DNA of 64,000 nucleotides from JAHEAO01 sp041633555 (GTDB lineage Bacteria > Pseudomonadota > Alphaproteobacteria > Rhodobacterales > Rhodobacteraceae): positions 62,001 through 126,000 of the forward strand of contig JBFKFZ010000002.1 in NCBI GenBank assembly GCA_041633555.1. The letters run 5' to 3'. Positions 9,681 to 17,524 of the stretch are shown one piece after another. The translations under genes and the position numbers were made by a program. Position 1 is the first letter of the stretch. Each line of letters starts with the position of its first letter. Below the pieces are notes generated by a model. It searched no databases. It saw nothing but the letters and a program-made list of their open reading frames with translations, and was not told where the DNA came from.

Positions 9681-10109
9681 ATGAGAAGCGAGCTTTGCGT
9701 CTACGATCTCGCCCGAGACTTGGTGCGGCCGATCCTGCAAAGCGACCGGCTGATCGAGGCGCCGAACTGGACGCGGGATGGAACGGCGCTAAGCGTCAAT
9801 GGCGACGGCTGGCTCTACCGCGTTGATCTGGAAGCGCCGTAACTGGCAGAGATTGACACCGGTTTCGCCGTGACCTGCAACAACGACCATGGGCTATCGC
9901 CGGACGGTCAAAACGTGGTTCACCTCAGCTATCCGCCGGGAACATCGGGTCATCCGAGGGATTGCGAGGTCGAGGTTCGGATGATGCCCGCCGCCGGAGG
10001 TGCCCCGCGTGTGCTGATGCAGATTTTCGGCGGGCAGGGGACAATCAACGTGCCAAGCAGGGCGCCGGACGGGACCGGATTTGCGTTTGTCCGATATGCC
10101 AAGCGGTGA
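9681..10109 (+). pseudogene. TolB-like beta-propeller protein, broken remnant
   Basis: A single frame reads MRSELCVYDLARDLVRPIL at 9681, then meets a TAA at 9840-9842, and continues in the same frame to a TGA at 10107. The first half has the start of a PD40/TolB-type propeller, including the blade motif NNDHGLSPDG. The text right after that motif (VVHLSYPPGTSGHP, later FGGQGTINVPSRAPDGTGFAFV) looks like the last blades. About 140 codons remain where relatives have roughly 270-300. The simplest reading is a deletion between repeated SPDG blades plus a stop mutation. Intact relatives are intracellular or periplasmic propellers near sugar genes, with unclear function. Confidence 0.75.
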
Positions 10110-10150
10110 GGCGGGCTGTTTGCCCAATCGTGCCACCGTTTGGGTCTGGC

Positions 10151-10178
10151 GTCGAGCCCGGGATCGCCCGGGCTCGAC
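10151..10178. repeat. perfect 12-bp stem palindrome
   Basis: GTCGAGCCCGGG (10151-10162), loop ATCG, then CCCGGGCTCGAC (10167-10178) form a perfect hairpin between the propeller remnant and xylB. No T-run follows on either strand, so a simple terminator is unlikely. It could be a small dispersed palindromic element or an mRNA-stabilising stem upstream of xylBA. I saw no second copy elsewhere in the window. Confidence 0.5.
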
Positions 10179-10237
10179 GGATGACGCGAAAATGATAACG
10201 TGGGATCGAGGCGGTATGCCGCGTTGGGGGATGGCTG

Positions 10238-11674
10238 ATGTATTTGGGTCTTGATCTCGGGACGTCCGGGCTGAAGGGTGTCCTGATCGACGACGATCAG
10301 GCGATCCGCGCCGAGGCATCGGCGGCGCTTAGCGTATCGCGGCCGCAATCGGGCTGGTCGGAGCAGGCACCGGGTGACTGGCTGGCCGCAGCCGAATCCG
10401 TGCTCGGCACGCTTGAAGAGGCGGGTCTGGGGTCGGTCCGGGCAATTGGCCTTTCGGGGCAGATGCATGGCGCGACCCTGCTCGATGCCGCCGACACGGT
10501 GGTACGGCCCTGCATCCTGTGGAACGACACGCGCTGCCATGCCGAAGCAGCGCTCCTGGACAGCGATCAGCAGTTCCGCGCAATCACTGGCAACATCGTC
10601 TTCCCGGGCTTCACTGCGCCAAAGCTGCTCTGGGTCAGGAATAACGAGCTGGAGCTTTTTGAACATGTCTCCAAGGTCTTGCTGCCGAAAGACTATCTTC
10701 GGCTCTGGCTGACCGGGGAACATGTGGCCGAGATGTCGGATGCGGCGGGCACCAGCTGGCTGGATACCGGCAAGCGCGACTGGTCGGACCTCTTGCTGCA
10801 TGCGACGGGCCTGAGCCGCAGGCACATGCCGCGGCTGGTCGAGGGGTCGGAGGTCTCGGGTCAATTGCGGGCCGAGCTTGCCGACCGCTGGGGGCTGCCA
10901 AGGGATGTGGTCGTCGCTGGCGGTGGTGGTGACAATGCGGCCTCTGCCATCGGGGTCGGTGTGGTCAGGGCAGGCCAAGCCTTCGTCTCGCTCGGCACAT
11001 CGGGTGTGCTGTTTGCGGCCAGCGACGGCTATCGGCCCGATCCCGACACCGCCGTGCATACATTCTGCCACGCGTTACCCGAGAGCTGGCACCAGATGGG
11101 CGTGATCCTTGCGGCGACCGATGCGCTGAACTGGTTTGCCGGGATTGCCGGACGATCCGCGGCAGACCTGACCGATGGGCTTGGGCCGTTGCAGGCGCCC
11201 GGCGGCACGACGTTCCTGCCCTACCTGGGGGGCGAGCGGACGCCGCTCAACGATGCCGCGATCCGTGGCGCGTTTACCGGGCTTGCCCATGCGACGGATG
11301 TGGCCGCCGCAACCCGGGCCGTGCTGGAGGGGGTAACTTTTGCGGTGCGCGATTGCCGCGATGCCCTGGCCGCCACGGGGACACGGATCGAGCGGCTGCT
11401 AGCTGTTGGCGGCGGCAGTCGGTCTGATTACTGGTTGTCGGCCATCGCGACGGCCCTCGACATCCCGGTCGACGTTCCGGTTTCGGGCGATTTCGGCGGC
11501 GCGTTTGGGGCTGCGCGGTTGGGCATGATGGCCGCGACCGGGGCAGGGGCCGAGATTGCCACGCAGCCGCTGATCGACCATTCCATCGAACCCGACCCCG
11601 CGCTGACCGACGCATTCGATGCCGGGCATGCCGCCTATGTCGCGTCCAGAAACGCAATCAAGGGATTGAAATGA
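10238..11674 (+). CDS. xylB: xylulokinase
   Basis: Phosphorylates D-xylulose to D-xylulose-5-phosphate, the entry to the pentose phosphate pathway. It is a 478-residue FGGY-family kinase. The ATPase N-terminal motif LGLDLGTSGLKGVLID is at the start, GQMHGATLLD and WNDTR follow in domain I, and GERTPLNDAAIRGAFTGL plus VGGGSRSDYWLSAIA mark domain II. The length agrees with XylB. The stop overlaps the start of xylA (ATGA at 11671-11674), so the two are translationally coupled and their functions support each other. Confidence 0.96.
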   Translation: MYLGLDLGTSGLKGVLIDDDQAIRAEASAALSVSRPQSGWSEQAPGDWLAAAESVLGTLEEAGLGSVRAIGLSGQMHGATLLDAADTVVRPCILWNDTRCHAEAALLDSDQQFRAITGNIVFPGFTAPKLLWVRNNELELFEHVSKVLLPKDYLRLWLTGEHVAEMSDAAGTSWLDTGKRDWSDLLLHATGLSRRHMPRLVEGSEVSGQLRAELADRWGLPRDVVVAGGGGDNAASAIGVGVVRAGQAFVSLGTSGVLFAASDGYRPDPDTAVHTFCHALPESWHQMGVILAATDALNWFAGIAGRSAADLTDGLGPLQAPGGTTFLPYLGGERTPLNDAAIRGAFTGLAHATDVAAATRAVLEGVTFAVRDCRDALAATGTRIERLLAVGGGSRSDYWLSAIATALDIPVDVPVSGDFGGAFGAARLGMMAATGAGAEIATQPLIDHSIEPDPALTDAFDAGHAAYVASRNAIKGLK

Positions 11675-12975
11675 CTGAATTTTTCAAAGGCATTCCGAAG
11701 ATCGCCCATGAAGGTCCGGAGAGTGACAACGAGTTCGCCTTCCGCCATTACAACCCGGACGAGATAGTGCTGGGCAAGCGGATGGAAGATCACCTACGCT
11801 TCTCGGTGGCCTACTGGCACAGCTTTGCCTGGCCCGGTGGGGACCCCTTCGGCGGCCAGACCTTCCAGAGGCCCTGGTTCGGCGATACGATGGAGCGCGC
11901 CAAGCTGAAGGCCGATGCCGCCTTCGAGATGTTCGAGATCCTTGAGGCGCCGTTCTTCTGCTTCCACGATGTCGATGTGCGCCCGGAGGGCGCGAGCTTC
12001 GCCGAAAGCCGGCGCAACCTTGAAGAAATCGTCGACTATTTCGCAGCCAAGATGGATGGCGCAAAGACGCGGCTCTTGTGGGGCACCGCGAACATGTTCA
12101 GCCATCGCCGCTGGATGTCGGGTGCGGCCACCAACCCGGATCCCGAGGTCTTTGCCTATGCCGCGGCGACGGTGAAATCCTGCATGGATGCCACGATGAA
12201 GCTCGGCGGGGCGAATTATGTCCTGTGGGGCGGGCGCGAAGGCTACGAGACATTGATCAACACCGACCTGACGCGGGAAGCCGAACAGGCCGGGCGCTTT
12301 CTGCAGATGGTCGTGGAGTACAAGTACAAGATCGGGTTTCAGGGCACGATCCTGATCGAGCCGAAACCGCAAGAGCCTTCCAAGCACCAGTACGACTTCG
12401 ACGTCGCCACCGTCTACGGTTTCCTGCGGCGGTTCGGACTCGAGAAGGAGGTCAAGCTGAACATCGAGCAGGGTCATGCGGTACTGGCGGGCCACAGTTT
12501 CGAGCATGAACTGGCGCTGGCACGTTCGCTGGAGATCCTCGGTTCGATTGACATCAATCGGAATGACTATCAGTCCGGCTGGGATACCGACCAGTTTCCG
12601 AACAACGTGCCCGAAGTGATGCTGGCCTATTACGAGATACTGACGATGGGCGGGTTTACGACGGGCGGCACCAATTTCGACGCGAAGATCCGGCGGCAAA
12701 GCCTTGATCCGGAAGATTTAATCCTATCCCATGTCGGGGGTATGGATGTGTGCGCGCGCGGGTTGAAAGCGGCGGCAAGGATGCTGGAGGACGGCGCGCT
12801 GGAAGCCGCGCGGGAGGCGCGCTATGCGGGCTGGGACTTGCCTGCCAACCGGGCGATGCTAGAAGAGGGCGACTTGGCCTCGATCGCCGCGCGGGTCGAG
12901 GCGGAGGGCATCGACCCTCAGCCGAAGTCCGGACGGCAGGAACGCCTTGAGAACTTGATCAACCGTTACGTCTGA
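11671..12975 (+). CDS. xylA: xylose isomerase
   Basis: Converts D-xylose to D-xylulose (EC 5.3.1.5) with two divalent metals. It has 434 residues, as expected for the long (class II) form. The catalytic His99 and Asp102 sit in FCFHDVDVRPEGASF. The metal-site segments LIEPKPQEPSKHQYDFD, LNIEQGHAVLAGHSFEHE and GWDTDQFPNN are all present, as is GGTNFDAKIRRQS near the end. It is the last gene of the sugar operon and is coupled to xylB. Its product supplies XylB, whereas the lyxose-isomerase-like gene would supply the same intermediate from another sugar. Confidence 0.98.
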   Translation: MTEFFKGIPKIAHEGPESDNEFAFRHYNPDEIVLGKRMEDHLRFSVAYWHSFAWPGGDPFGGQTFQRPWFGDTMERAKLKADAAFEMFEILEAPFFCFHDVDVRPEGASFAESRRNLEEIVDYFAAKMDGAKTRLLWGTANMFSHRRWMSGAATNPDPEVFAYAAATVKSCMDATMKLGGANYVLWGGREGYETLINTDLTREAEQAGRFLQMVVEYKYKIGFQGTILIEPKPQEPSKHQYDFDVATVYGFLRRFGLEKEVKLNIEQGHAVLAGHSFEHELALARSLEILGSIDINRNDYQSGWDTDQFPNNVPEVMLAYYEILTMGGFTTGGTNFDAKIRRQSLDPEDLILSHVGGMDVCARGLKAAARMLEDGALEAAREARYAGWDLPANRAMLEEGDLASIAARVEAEGIDPQPKSGRQERLENLINRYV

Positions 12976-13005
12976 TGCGATTGCATTCGCCCCTGCGGCG
13001 TCAAG

Positions 13006-13034
13006 AAAAAGGCCGCGCCCCAGGGGGCGCGGCC
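13006..13034 (-). terminator. Rho-independent terminator of the rpsF-rpsR-rplI operon
   Basis: An 11-bp GC stem (GGCCGCGCCCC with GGGGCGCGGCC, 13011-13034) with a very short loop is followed on the minus strand by TTTTT (13006-13010). It sits 27 bases past the rplI stop. On the plus strand the stem is followed by TCCTTTT, so it may also end xylBA transcripts. Confidence 0.9.
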
Positions 13035-13060
13035 TCCTTTTGTCGATGATCTGGCGGGGA

Positions 13061-13693
13061 CTACTTGTCCGCTTCGGCGCTCTCGGCTGCGGAGGTGCGC
13101 GCAGGGGCGTTGTCCGCGTCACCGAAATCGTCAATTCCGGCGGCACCGATATCGTCGAAGAGTTCCGCGATCTCGTATTCGGCTGCGGCTTCTTCCTCGG
13201 CTGCCAGTTCCTGAATCGATTTGCCTGCCGCTTGCAGTTTGGCCTCTTCGGCGGAACGCGCGACGTTCAGGATGATCTCTGCCTCGACTTCGGGGTGCAG
13301 GACCACGGTCAGCGAATGCAGACCGAGTTCCTTGATCGGCCGCTGCAGCACGATCTGCTTGCGGTCGACGGTGAAGCCGTTCTCGGTGGCCGCATCGGCG
13401 GCGTCACGAGTGGTGACGGACCCATAGAGCGCACCTGCGTCCGAGGCGGAGCGTATCACAATGAACTTCTGGCCATCGAGCTTCGCGGCCAGGGCATCGG
13501 CCTCTTTCTTGGTTTCGAGGTTGTTCGCCTCGAGCTGGGCCTTCTGCGCTTCGAATGACTTGATATTGTCTTCGCTGGCGCGCAGCGCCTTGCCCTGCGG
13601 CAGCAGGAAATTGCGGGCATAGCCCTGTTTGACGTCGACGACGTCGCCCATCTGGCCAAGCTTCGACACGCGTTCGAGAAGGATGACTTGCAT
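13061..13693 (-). CDS. rplI: 50S ribosomal protein L9
   Basis: Binds 23S rRNA at the base of the L1 stalk. The N-terminal domain is canonical: MQVILLERVSKLGQMGDVVD followed by GYARNFLLPQGKA, the L9 signature. The protein has 210 residues, about 60 more than the E. coli protein. The extra part is an acidic, alanine-rich tail (AAEEEAAAEYEIAELFDD onward) likely to be disordered, as in other Rhodobacterales as far as I recall. It is the third gene of the S6-S18-L9 operon, 11 bases after rpsR, and ends at the terminator. Confidence 0.98.
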   Translation of the reverse strand: MQVILLERVSKLGQMGDVVDVKQGYARNFLLPQGKALRASEDNIKSFEAQKAQLEANNLETKKEADALAAKLDGQKFIVIRSASDAGALYGSVTTRDAADAATENGFTVDRKQIVLQRPIKELGLHSLTVVLHPEVEAEIILNVARSAEEAKLQAAGKSIQELAAEEEAAAEYEIAELFDDIGAAGIDDFGDADNAPARTSAAESAEADK

Positions 13694-13704
13694 GTGCTTT
13701 CTCC

Positions 13705-13932
13705 TTACTTAACGGCATAGGGAAGCAGGGCGAGGAACCGGGCGCGCTTGACGGCCCGGGCGAGTTCACGCTGCTTCTTCTGCGAAACGGCGGTGATCCG
13801 AGACGGCACGATCTTGCCGCGCTCGGAAATGTAACGCTGCAGCAGGCGCACGTCCTTATAGTCGATGGCAGGAGCATTGTCGCCCGAGAACGGGCAGACC
13901 TTGCGGCGGCGGAAAAACGGTTTTGTTGCCAT
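13705..13932 (-). CDS. rpsR: 30S ribosomal protein S18
   Basis: Small ribosomal protein of 75 residues that binds 16S rRNA as a heterodimer with S6. The family core is visible in FFRRRKVCPF, IDYKDVRLLQRYISERGKI and the ending VKRARFLALLPYAVK, including the conserved SRITAVSQKKQRELARA segment. The gene lies 11 bases after rpsF and 11 bases before rplI, which is the standard alphaproteobacterial order. Several clear Shine-Dalgarno-like purines precede the start (AGGAGCTAACAGC then ATG). Confidence 0.98.
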   Translation of the reverse strand: MATKPFFRRRKVCPFSGDNAPAIDYKDVRLLQRYISERGKIVPSRITAVSQKKQRELARAVKRARFLALLPYAVK

Positions 13933-13943
13933 GCTGTTAGCTC

Positions 13944-14303
13944 CTAGTCATCACGCCGGGGGCGACGGTCACCGCGCTCGTCGCGCTTCTGCATCTGGGC
14001 CGAGGGGCCTTCCTTGTGCTCGTCGACCTTGATCGTCAAAACGCGCATCACGTCATCATGCAGCCGCATCAGGCGTTCCATTTCCTGCACCGCCGGGGCG
14101 GGGGCGTCGGAACGCACATAGGCATAGTGGCCCTTGCGGTTCTTGTTGATCTTGTAGGCCATTGTCTTGACGCCCCAATATTCGTGATCGACGACCCTCC
14201 CGCCGTTATCCGAAAGGACGGTGCCGAAATGCTCGATGAGGCCTTCGGCTTGCGTGTTGGACAAGTCCTGACGCGCAATAAAGACATGCTCGTAAAGGGG
14301 CAT
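13944..14303 (-). CDS. rpsF: 30S ribosomal protein S6
   Basis: Partner of S18 on the 30S platform, 119 residues. The start MPLYEHVFIARQDLSNTQAE is the family N-terminus, so the ATG at 14303 is preferred over in-frame codons upstream, which would add a non-conserved extension. The core continues with YWGVKTMAYKINKNRKGHY and ends in a charged tail rich in Arg, Asp and Glu. It is the promoter-proximal gene of the operon, read from the promoter at 14412-14439. Confidence 0.98.
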   Translation of the reverse strand: MPLYEHVFIARQDLSNTQAEGLIEHFGTVLSDNGGRVVDHEYWGVKTMAYKINKNRKGHYAYVRSDAPAPAVQEMERLMRLHDDVMRVLTIKVDEHKEGPSAQMQKRDERGDRRPRRDD

Positions 14304-14411
14304 GCTCACTCCACTTATAAAGCGCACTTCAAAGGGCATCGGGTCCGAACCCTTCCGCGACCCGCCCACGAGAGGCTGCGCTGGTTCCGATAAGATGCGG
14401 AAGGACGGCGC

Positions 14412-14439
14412 TTTATACAGGGCTGGCGCAGGGTATCAA
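14412..14439 (-). promoter_or_regulatory. sigma-70 promoter of rpsF operon and leader
   Basis: On the minus strand TTGATA (14434-14439) and TATAAA (14412-14417) are separated by 16 bases. Transcription would begin near 14405, giving a leader of about 100 bases before rpsF. That leader can form a stem CGGGTC/GACCCG near 14334-14361 containing CCG, which makes an S6:S18 autoregulatory site conceivable, though not shown. The rest of 14304-14599 shows no gene. Confidence 0.6.
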
Positions 14440-14599
14440 GAGGATTACAGCGAGGAATCGGGGGCCGAGAGGGCAGCGCTGGAGGCCTTGCCGCATGTCG
14501 CGCCTCGAATTCGTGCCCGGGCAGCCCAATTCTTGCCGTCTTTCGCAGCCATAGGATGTCTCCAAACCGTTAACGGCAAACAAGCGGGATGGATGCGAG

Positions 14600-15241
14600 A
14601 TGGGCAAGTCTACAGGATCTTTGGAAGTCCTTGACAAGGAGGCGGCGCGCAACGGCTCGCCGGGGCTGGTTGGGACCAACTGGGGCTATGTCATTAAGCC
14701 CAGTGAAACCATGCTGGTCAGGGCCGCCTATGGCGAAATGATCGCGCTCTTCTTTGCCGTGCTGACCGGCATGGCGGCATTCGGTCTTTGGGTGATCCCG
14801 GGATCGCACGACACGGCCGAGCTGATTCCCTTCAAGCTGGCGGGTACCGCGATATTCTTCGTGATCGCCGGCATGCTTTATCTGATCGCGCAGCGCGGGC
14901 TTTGCCACGAGGCGCATGTCGACCTCAGGCGCCGCGAGTTGCGCACGGCACGGCGCAATCGGCACGGGCGCGCAACGCCTGTCTGCGCGGCGACAATGGA
15001 CGAGGTGGAGCGGGTCTACCTTCAGCGCTCTAAGGCATCGCTGCTGCGCAGCCGGCTGTGCGTTGAATTCGCCGGCCAGGCCCTGATCATGGAAGTTGCA
15101 GAGGGCAGCGAGGCCGAACTGGCGCCAATTCTGCAGCGGCTCGCCATCGATCTGAACAAGATACCAAGGGATGCCGTGGTGCAGCGTCCCGCCGCCGAAA
15201 CGCCAGAGCGGCGGGTTCCTACCGCGTTCGCCGCCCGCTAG
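14600..15241 (+). CDS. conserved two-helix membrane protein of unknown function
   Basis: A 213-residue protein that I do not recognise by function. It has two hydrophobic helices at about 46-66 and 78-97, joined by a short periplasmic loop. A long cytoplasmic C-terminal part follows, rich in Arg and resembling a small PH-like or regulatory domain (MDEVERVYLQRSKASLLRSR, then VEFAGQALIMEVAEG). The ribosome binding site is weak. It points in the same direction as fabD 77 bases downstream and away from rpsF. Coding character is good: the frame is long, with typical third-position GC and a sensible membrane profile. Confidence 0.75.
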   Translation: MGKSTGSLEVLDKEAARNGSPGLVGTNWGYVIKPSETMLVRAAYGEMIALFFAVLTGMAAFGLWVIPGSHDTAELIPFKLAGTAIFFVIAGMLYLIAQRGLCHEAHVDLRRRELRTARRNRHGRATPVCAATMDEVERVYLQRSKASLLRSRLCVEFAGQALIMEVAEGSEAELAPILQRLAIDLNKIPRDAVVQRPAAETPERRVPTAFAAR

Positions 15242-15318
15242 TCAGGTCTCCGGCCCGGCTTGCCCGGTAGCGGCCGAGCCGCTACACCGGTTGCAACAAG
15301 AGCAAACGGGGGCAGTAC

Positions 15319-16251
15319 ATGAGCCGCGCATTCGTATTTCCAGGGCAGGGCGCCCAGACCATTGGCATGGGCAAGGCCCTGGCGGAGGCCTATCCGGCGG
15401 CCCGGGCCATCTTCGACGAGGTCGATGAGGCCCTTGGCGAGAAGCTGTCCAGCCTGATCTGGGACGGCACGATCGAAGAGCTGACGCTGACGCAGAACGC
15501 CCAACCCGCCCTTATGGCGACATCGCTTGCAGCGTTTCGCGCGCTTGAGGCGGAAGGAGGCTCGCTTGAAGGTGTCGTCTTCGTGGCGGGGCATTCGCTG
15601 GGGGAATATTCGGCGCTGGCCGCGGCGGGTGCCATCAGTGTCGCCGATACCGCTCGGGCCCTGCGGGTAAGGGGGCGGGCGATGCAAGAGGCAGTGCCCG
15701 TCGGCGTCGGGGCGATGGCGGCACTCTTGGGGCTGAATCTCGAACAAGCAACGGAGGCTGCGGCAAAGGCAAGCCAGGGGCAGGTCTGCCAGGCAGCGAA
15801 TGACAACGATCCAGCGCAGGTCGTGGTCTCGGGGCATCGCGAGGCCGTCGAGCGGGCCTGCGAGATCGCCAAGGAGATGGGCGCGAAGCGGGCGCTGATG
15901 CTACCGGTATCGGCCCCGTTCCACTGCGCATTGATGAAGCCCGCCGCGGATGTGATGGCCGGGGCGCTGGACGATGTGACGATATCGGCGCCCGCCGTAC
16001 CGCTCGTGGCCAATGTCACGGCGGCCCCCGTCAGTGATCCCGATCAGATCCGGTCGTTGCTGGTGCAGCAGGTCACCGGCTCTGTCCGTTGGCGCGAAAG
16101 CGTGGCCAATATGGCCGTGGAAGGCGTGACCGAATTCTGGGAGATCGGCGCGGGCAAGGCGCTGTCGGGTATGATCAAGCGGACCGCCGACGGCGCGGCG
16201 ACGCGGGCGATTGGCACGCCCGAGGACGTCGCGGCGGCGCTGGCGGGCTGA
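15319..16251 (+). CDS. fabD: malonyl-CoA-ACP transacylase
   Basis: Transfers malonyl from CoA to acyl carrier protein to supply fatty-acid elongation. It has 310 residues. FVFPGQGAQTIGMGKAL opens the protein, the nucleophile Ser93 is in GHSLGEYSALAAAG, and the catalytic His202 is in SAPFHCALM. Gln-11-type oxyanion residues are in the GQGAQ segment. It is followed 57 bases later by fabG and then acpP, the common fab cluster order. All expected catalytic residues are present. Confidence 0.97.
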   Translation: MSRAFVFPGQGAQTIGMGKALAEAYPAARAIFDEVDEALGEKLSSLIWDGTIEELTLTQNAQPALMATSLAAFRALEAEGGSLEGVVFVAGHSLGEYSALAAAGAISVADTARALRVRGRAMQEAVPVGVGAMAALLGLNLEQATEAAAKASQGQVCQAANDNDPAQVVVSGHREAVERACEIAKEMGAKRALMLPVSAPFHCALMKPAADVMAGALDDVTISAPAVPLVANVTAAPVSDPDQIRSLLVQQVTGSVRWRESVANMAVEGVTEFWEIGAGKALSGMIKRTADGAATRAIGTPEDVAAALAG

Positions 16252-16308
16252 GGGGCGCCCCGGGCGCGTCCGCGCCGACGAGTTGAAGACTTCAAGAGGG
16301 AGCGATAA

Positions 16309-17046
16309 ATGTTTGATCTTACAGGCAAGACTGCATTGGTTACCGGGGCGTCCGGCGGCATCGGCGCGGCAATCGCGCGCAGTCTCTATCAACGGGGCGC
16401 TACGGTGGCCCTGTCGGGCACGCGGGTAGAGCCGCTGCAGGCCCTGGCGGGCGAACTGGGCGAGCGGGCACATGTGCTGCCCTGCAACCTGTCGGACAAG
16501 GAGGCCGTCGAGGCCCTGCCGAAGCAGGCGATCGAGGCGATGGGGTCGATCGATATCCTGGTGAACAATGCCGGGATCACGCGCGACAACCTGTTCATGC
16601 GCATGTCGGATGACGAGTGGGAAAGTGTGCTCAATGTCAACCTGACCTCGACCATGCGCCTTTGCCGCGGCGTCTTGCGCGGCATGATGAAGGCGCGCTG
16701 GGGTCGGATCGTGAATATCTCGTCCGTCGTCGGTGCGACCGGCAATCCCGGGCAGGGCAATTACGCGGCCAGCAAGGCCGGGATGGTCGGCATGTCGAAG
16801 TCGCTGGCCTATGAAGTGGCAAGCCGCGGCATCACCGTGAATTGCGTCGCACCAGGGTTTATCACCACAGCGATGACCGAGAAACTGACCGACGATCAGA
16901 AGTCGTCGATTCTGACCCAGGTCCCCGCCGGGCGCATGGGCGAAGCCGATGAGATCGCCGCCGCGGTGGTCTATCTGGCGAGTTCGGAAGCCGCCTACAT
17001 TACCGGCGCGACCTTGCATGTGAATGGCGGTATGGCCATGCTTTAG
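16309..17046 (+). CDS. fabG: 3-oxoacyl-ACP reductase
   Basis: NADPH-dependent reduction of 3-ketoacyl-ACP, 245 residues, a short-chain dehydrogenase. The cofactor motif TGASGGIG is at 12-19, the NNAG motif (LVNNAGI) at about 85-90, the active-site Ser at 138/139 (NISSVVG), and Tyr152 with Lys156 in NYAASK. The C-terminus GATLHVNGGMAML is typical for FabG. Cytoplasmic, tetrameric in known cases. The start ATG at 16309 has GGGAGCG upstream. It lies between fabD and acpP. Confidence 0.97.
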   Translation: MFDLTGKTALVTGASGGIGAAIARSLYQRGATVALSGTRVEPLQALAGELGERAHVLPCNLSDKEAVEALPKQAIEAMGSIDILVNNAGITRDNLFMRMSDDEWESVLNVNLTSTMRLCRGVLRGMMKARWGRIVNISSVVGATGNPGQGNYAASKAGMVGMSKSLAYEVASRGITVNCVAPGFITTAMTEKLTDDQKSSILTQVPAGRMGEADEIAAAVVYLASSEAAYITGATLHVNGGMAML

Positions 17047-17074
17047 AGCCTGAATGCACCGGTTGCGAAAGCGT

Positions 17075-17102
17075 TTGCCTCGGTCAGGTGATATGCTATA
17101 GG
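17075..17102 (+). promoter_or_regulatory. probable promoter of acpP
   Basis: TTGCCT (17075-17080) and TATAGG (17097-17102) are 16 bases apart, about 125 bases before acpP. A separate promoter inside the fab cluster is common because acyl carrier protein is needed in large amounts. The match to consensus is moderate. Confidence 0.4.
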
Positions 17103-17230
17103 CGGCGCTGATGGCATCGGATAAAGTGATCAGGACCCGATGCCGCCCGCGCAATCGGGCGAAAGAGTGGCCCCGGGGGGCTGAAGCGATACCTGGGGAA
17201 TGGCCCCGAAAAACGGAAAGAGGACAAGAT

Positions 17231-17464
17231 ATGAGCGACATCGCAGATCGCGTGAAGAAGATCGTCGTCGAGCATTTGGGCGTGGAAGAGGACAAAGTCA
17301 TAGAGTCCGCCTCGTTCATCGACGATCTGGGCGCTGACAGCCTTGACACGGTCGAGCTGGTCATGGCGTTCGAGGAAGAATTCGGCATCGAGATTCCGGA
17401 TGACGCCGCAGAAACGATCCAGACCTTCGGCGATGCGGTGAGCTTCATCACCAAAGCCTCCTGA
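17231..17464 (+). CDS. acpP: acyl carrier protein
   Basis: Small acidic carrier of growing fatty acyl chains, 77 residues. The 4'-phosphopantetheine attachment site is Ser37 in the conserved motif LGADSLDTVEL. The protein starts MSDIADRVKKIVVEHLGVEE, which fixes the start at 17231 with AGAGGA seven bases upstream. The open frame extends further upstream but without family similarity. The gene ends 25 bases before a strong terminator. Confidence 0.99.
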   Translation: MSDIADRVKKIVVEHLGVEEDKVIESASFIDDLGADSLDTVELVMAFEEEFGIEIPDDAAETIQTFGDAVSFITKAS

Positions 17465-17489
17465 GTCACAGACCGGGAATCTATCGGAG

Positions 17490-17519
17490 CGGCGCCCATT
17501 CGGGCGCCGTTTTCATTTT
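17490..17519 (+). terminator. Rho-independent terminator of acpP
   Basis: CGGCGCCC (17490-17497), loop ATTC, and GGGCGCCG (17502-17509) form a perfect 8-bp stem followed by TTTTCATTTT. It lies between the convergent acpP and PilZ genes. Confidence 0.92.
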
Positions 17520-17524
17520 CCAAG

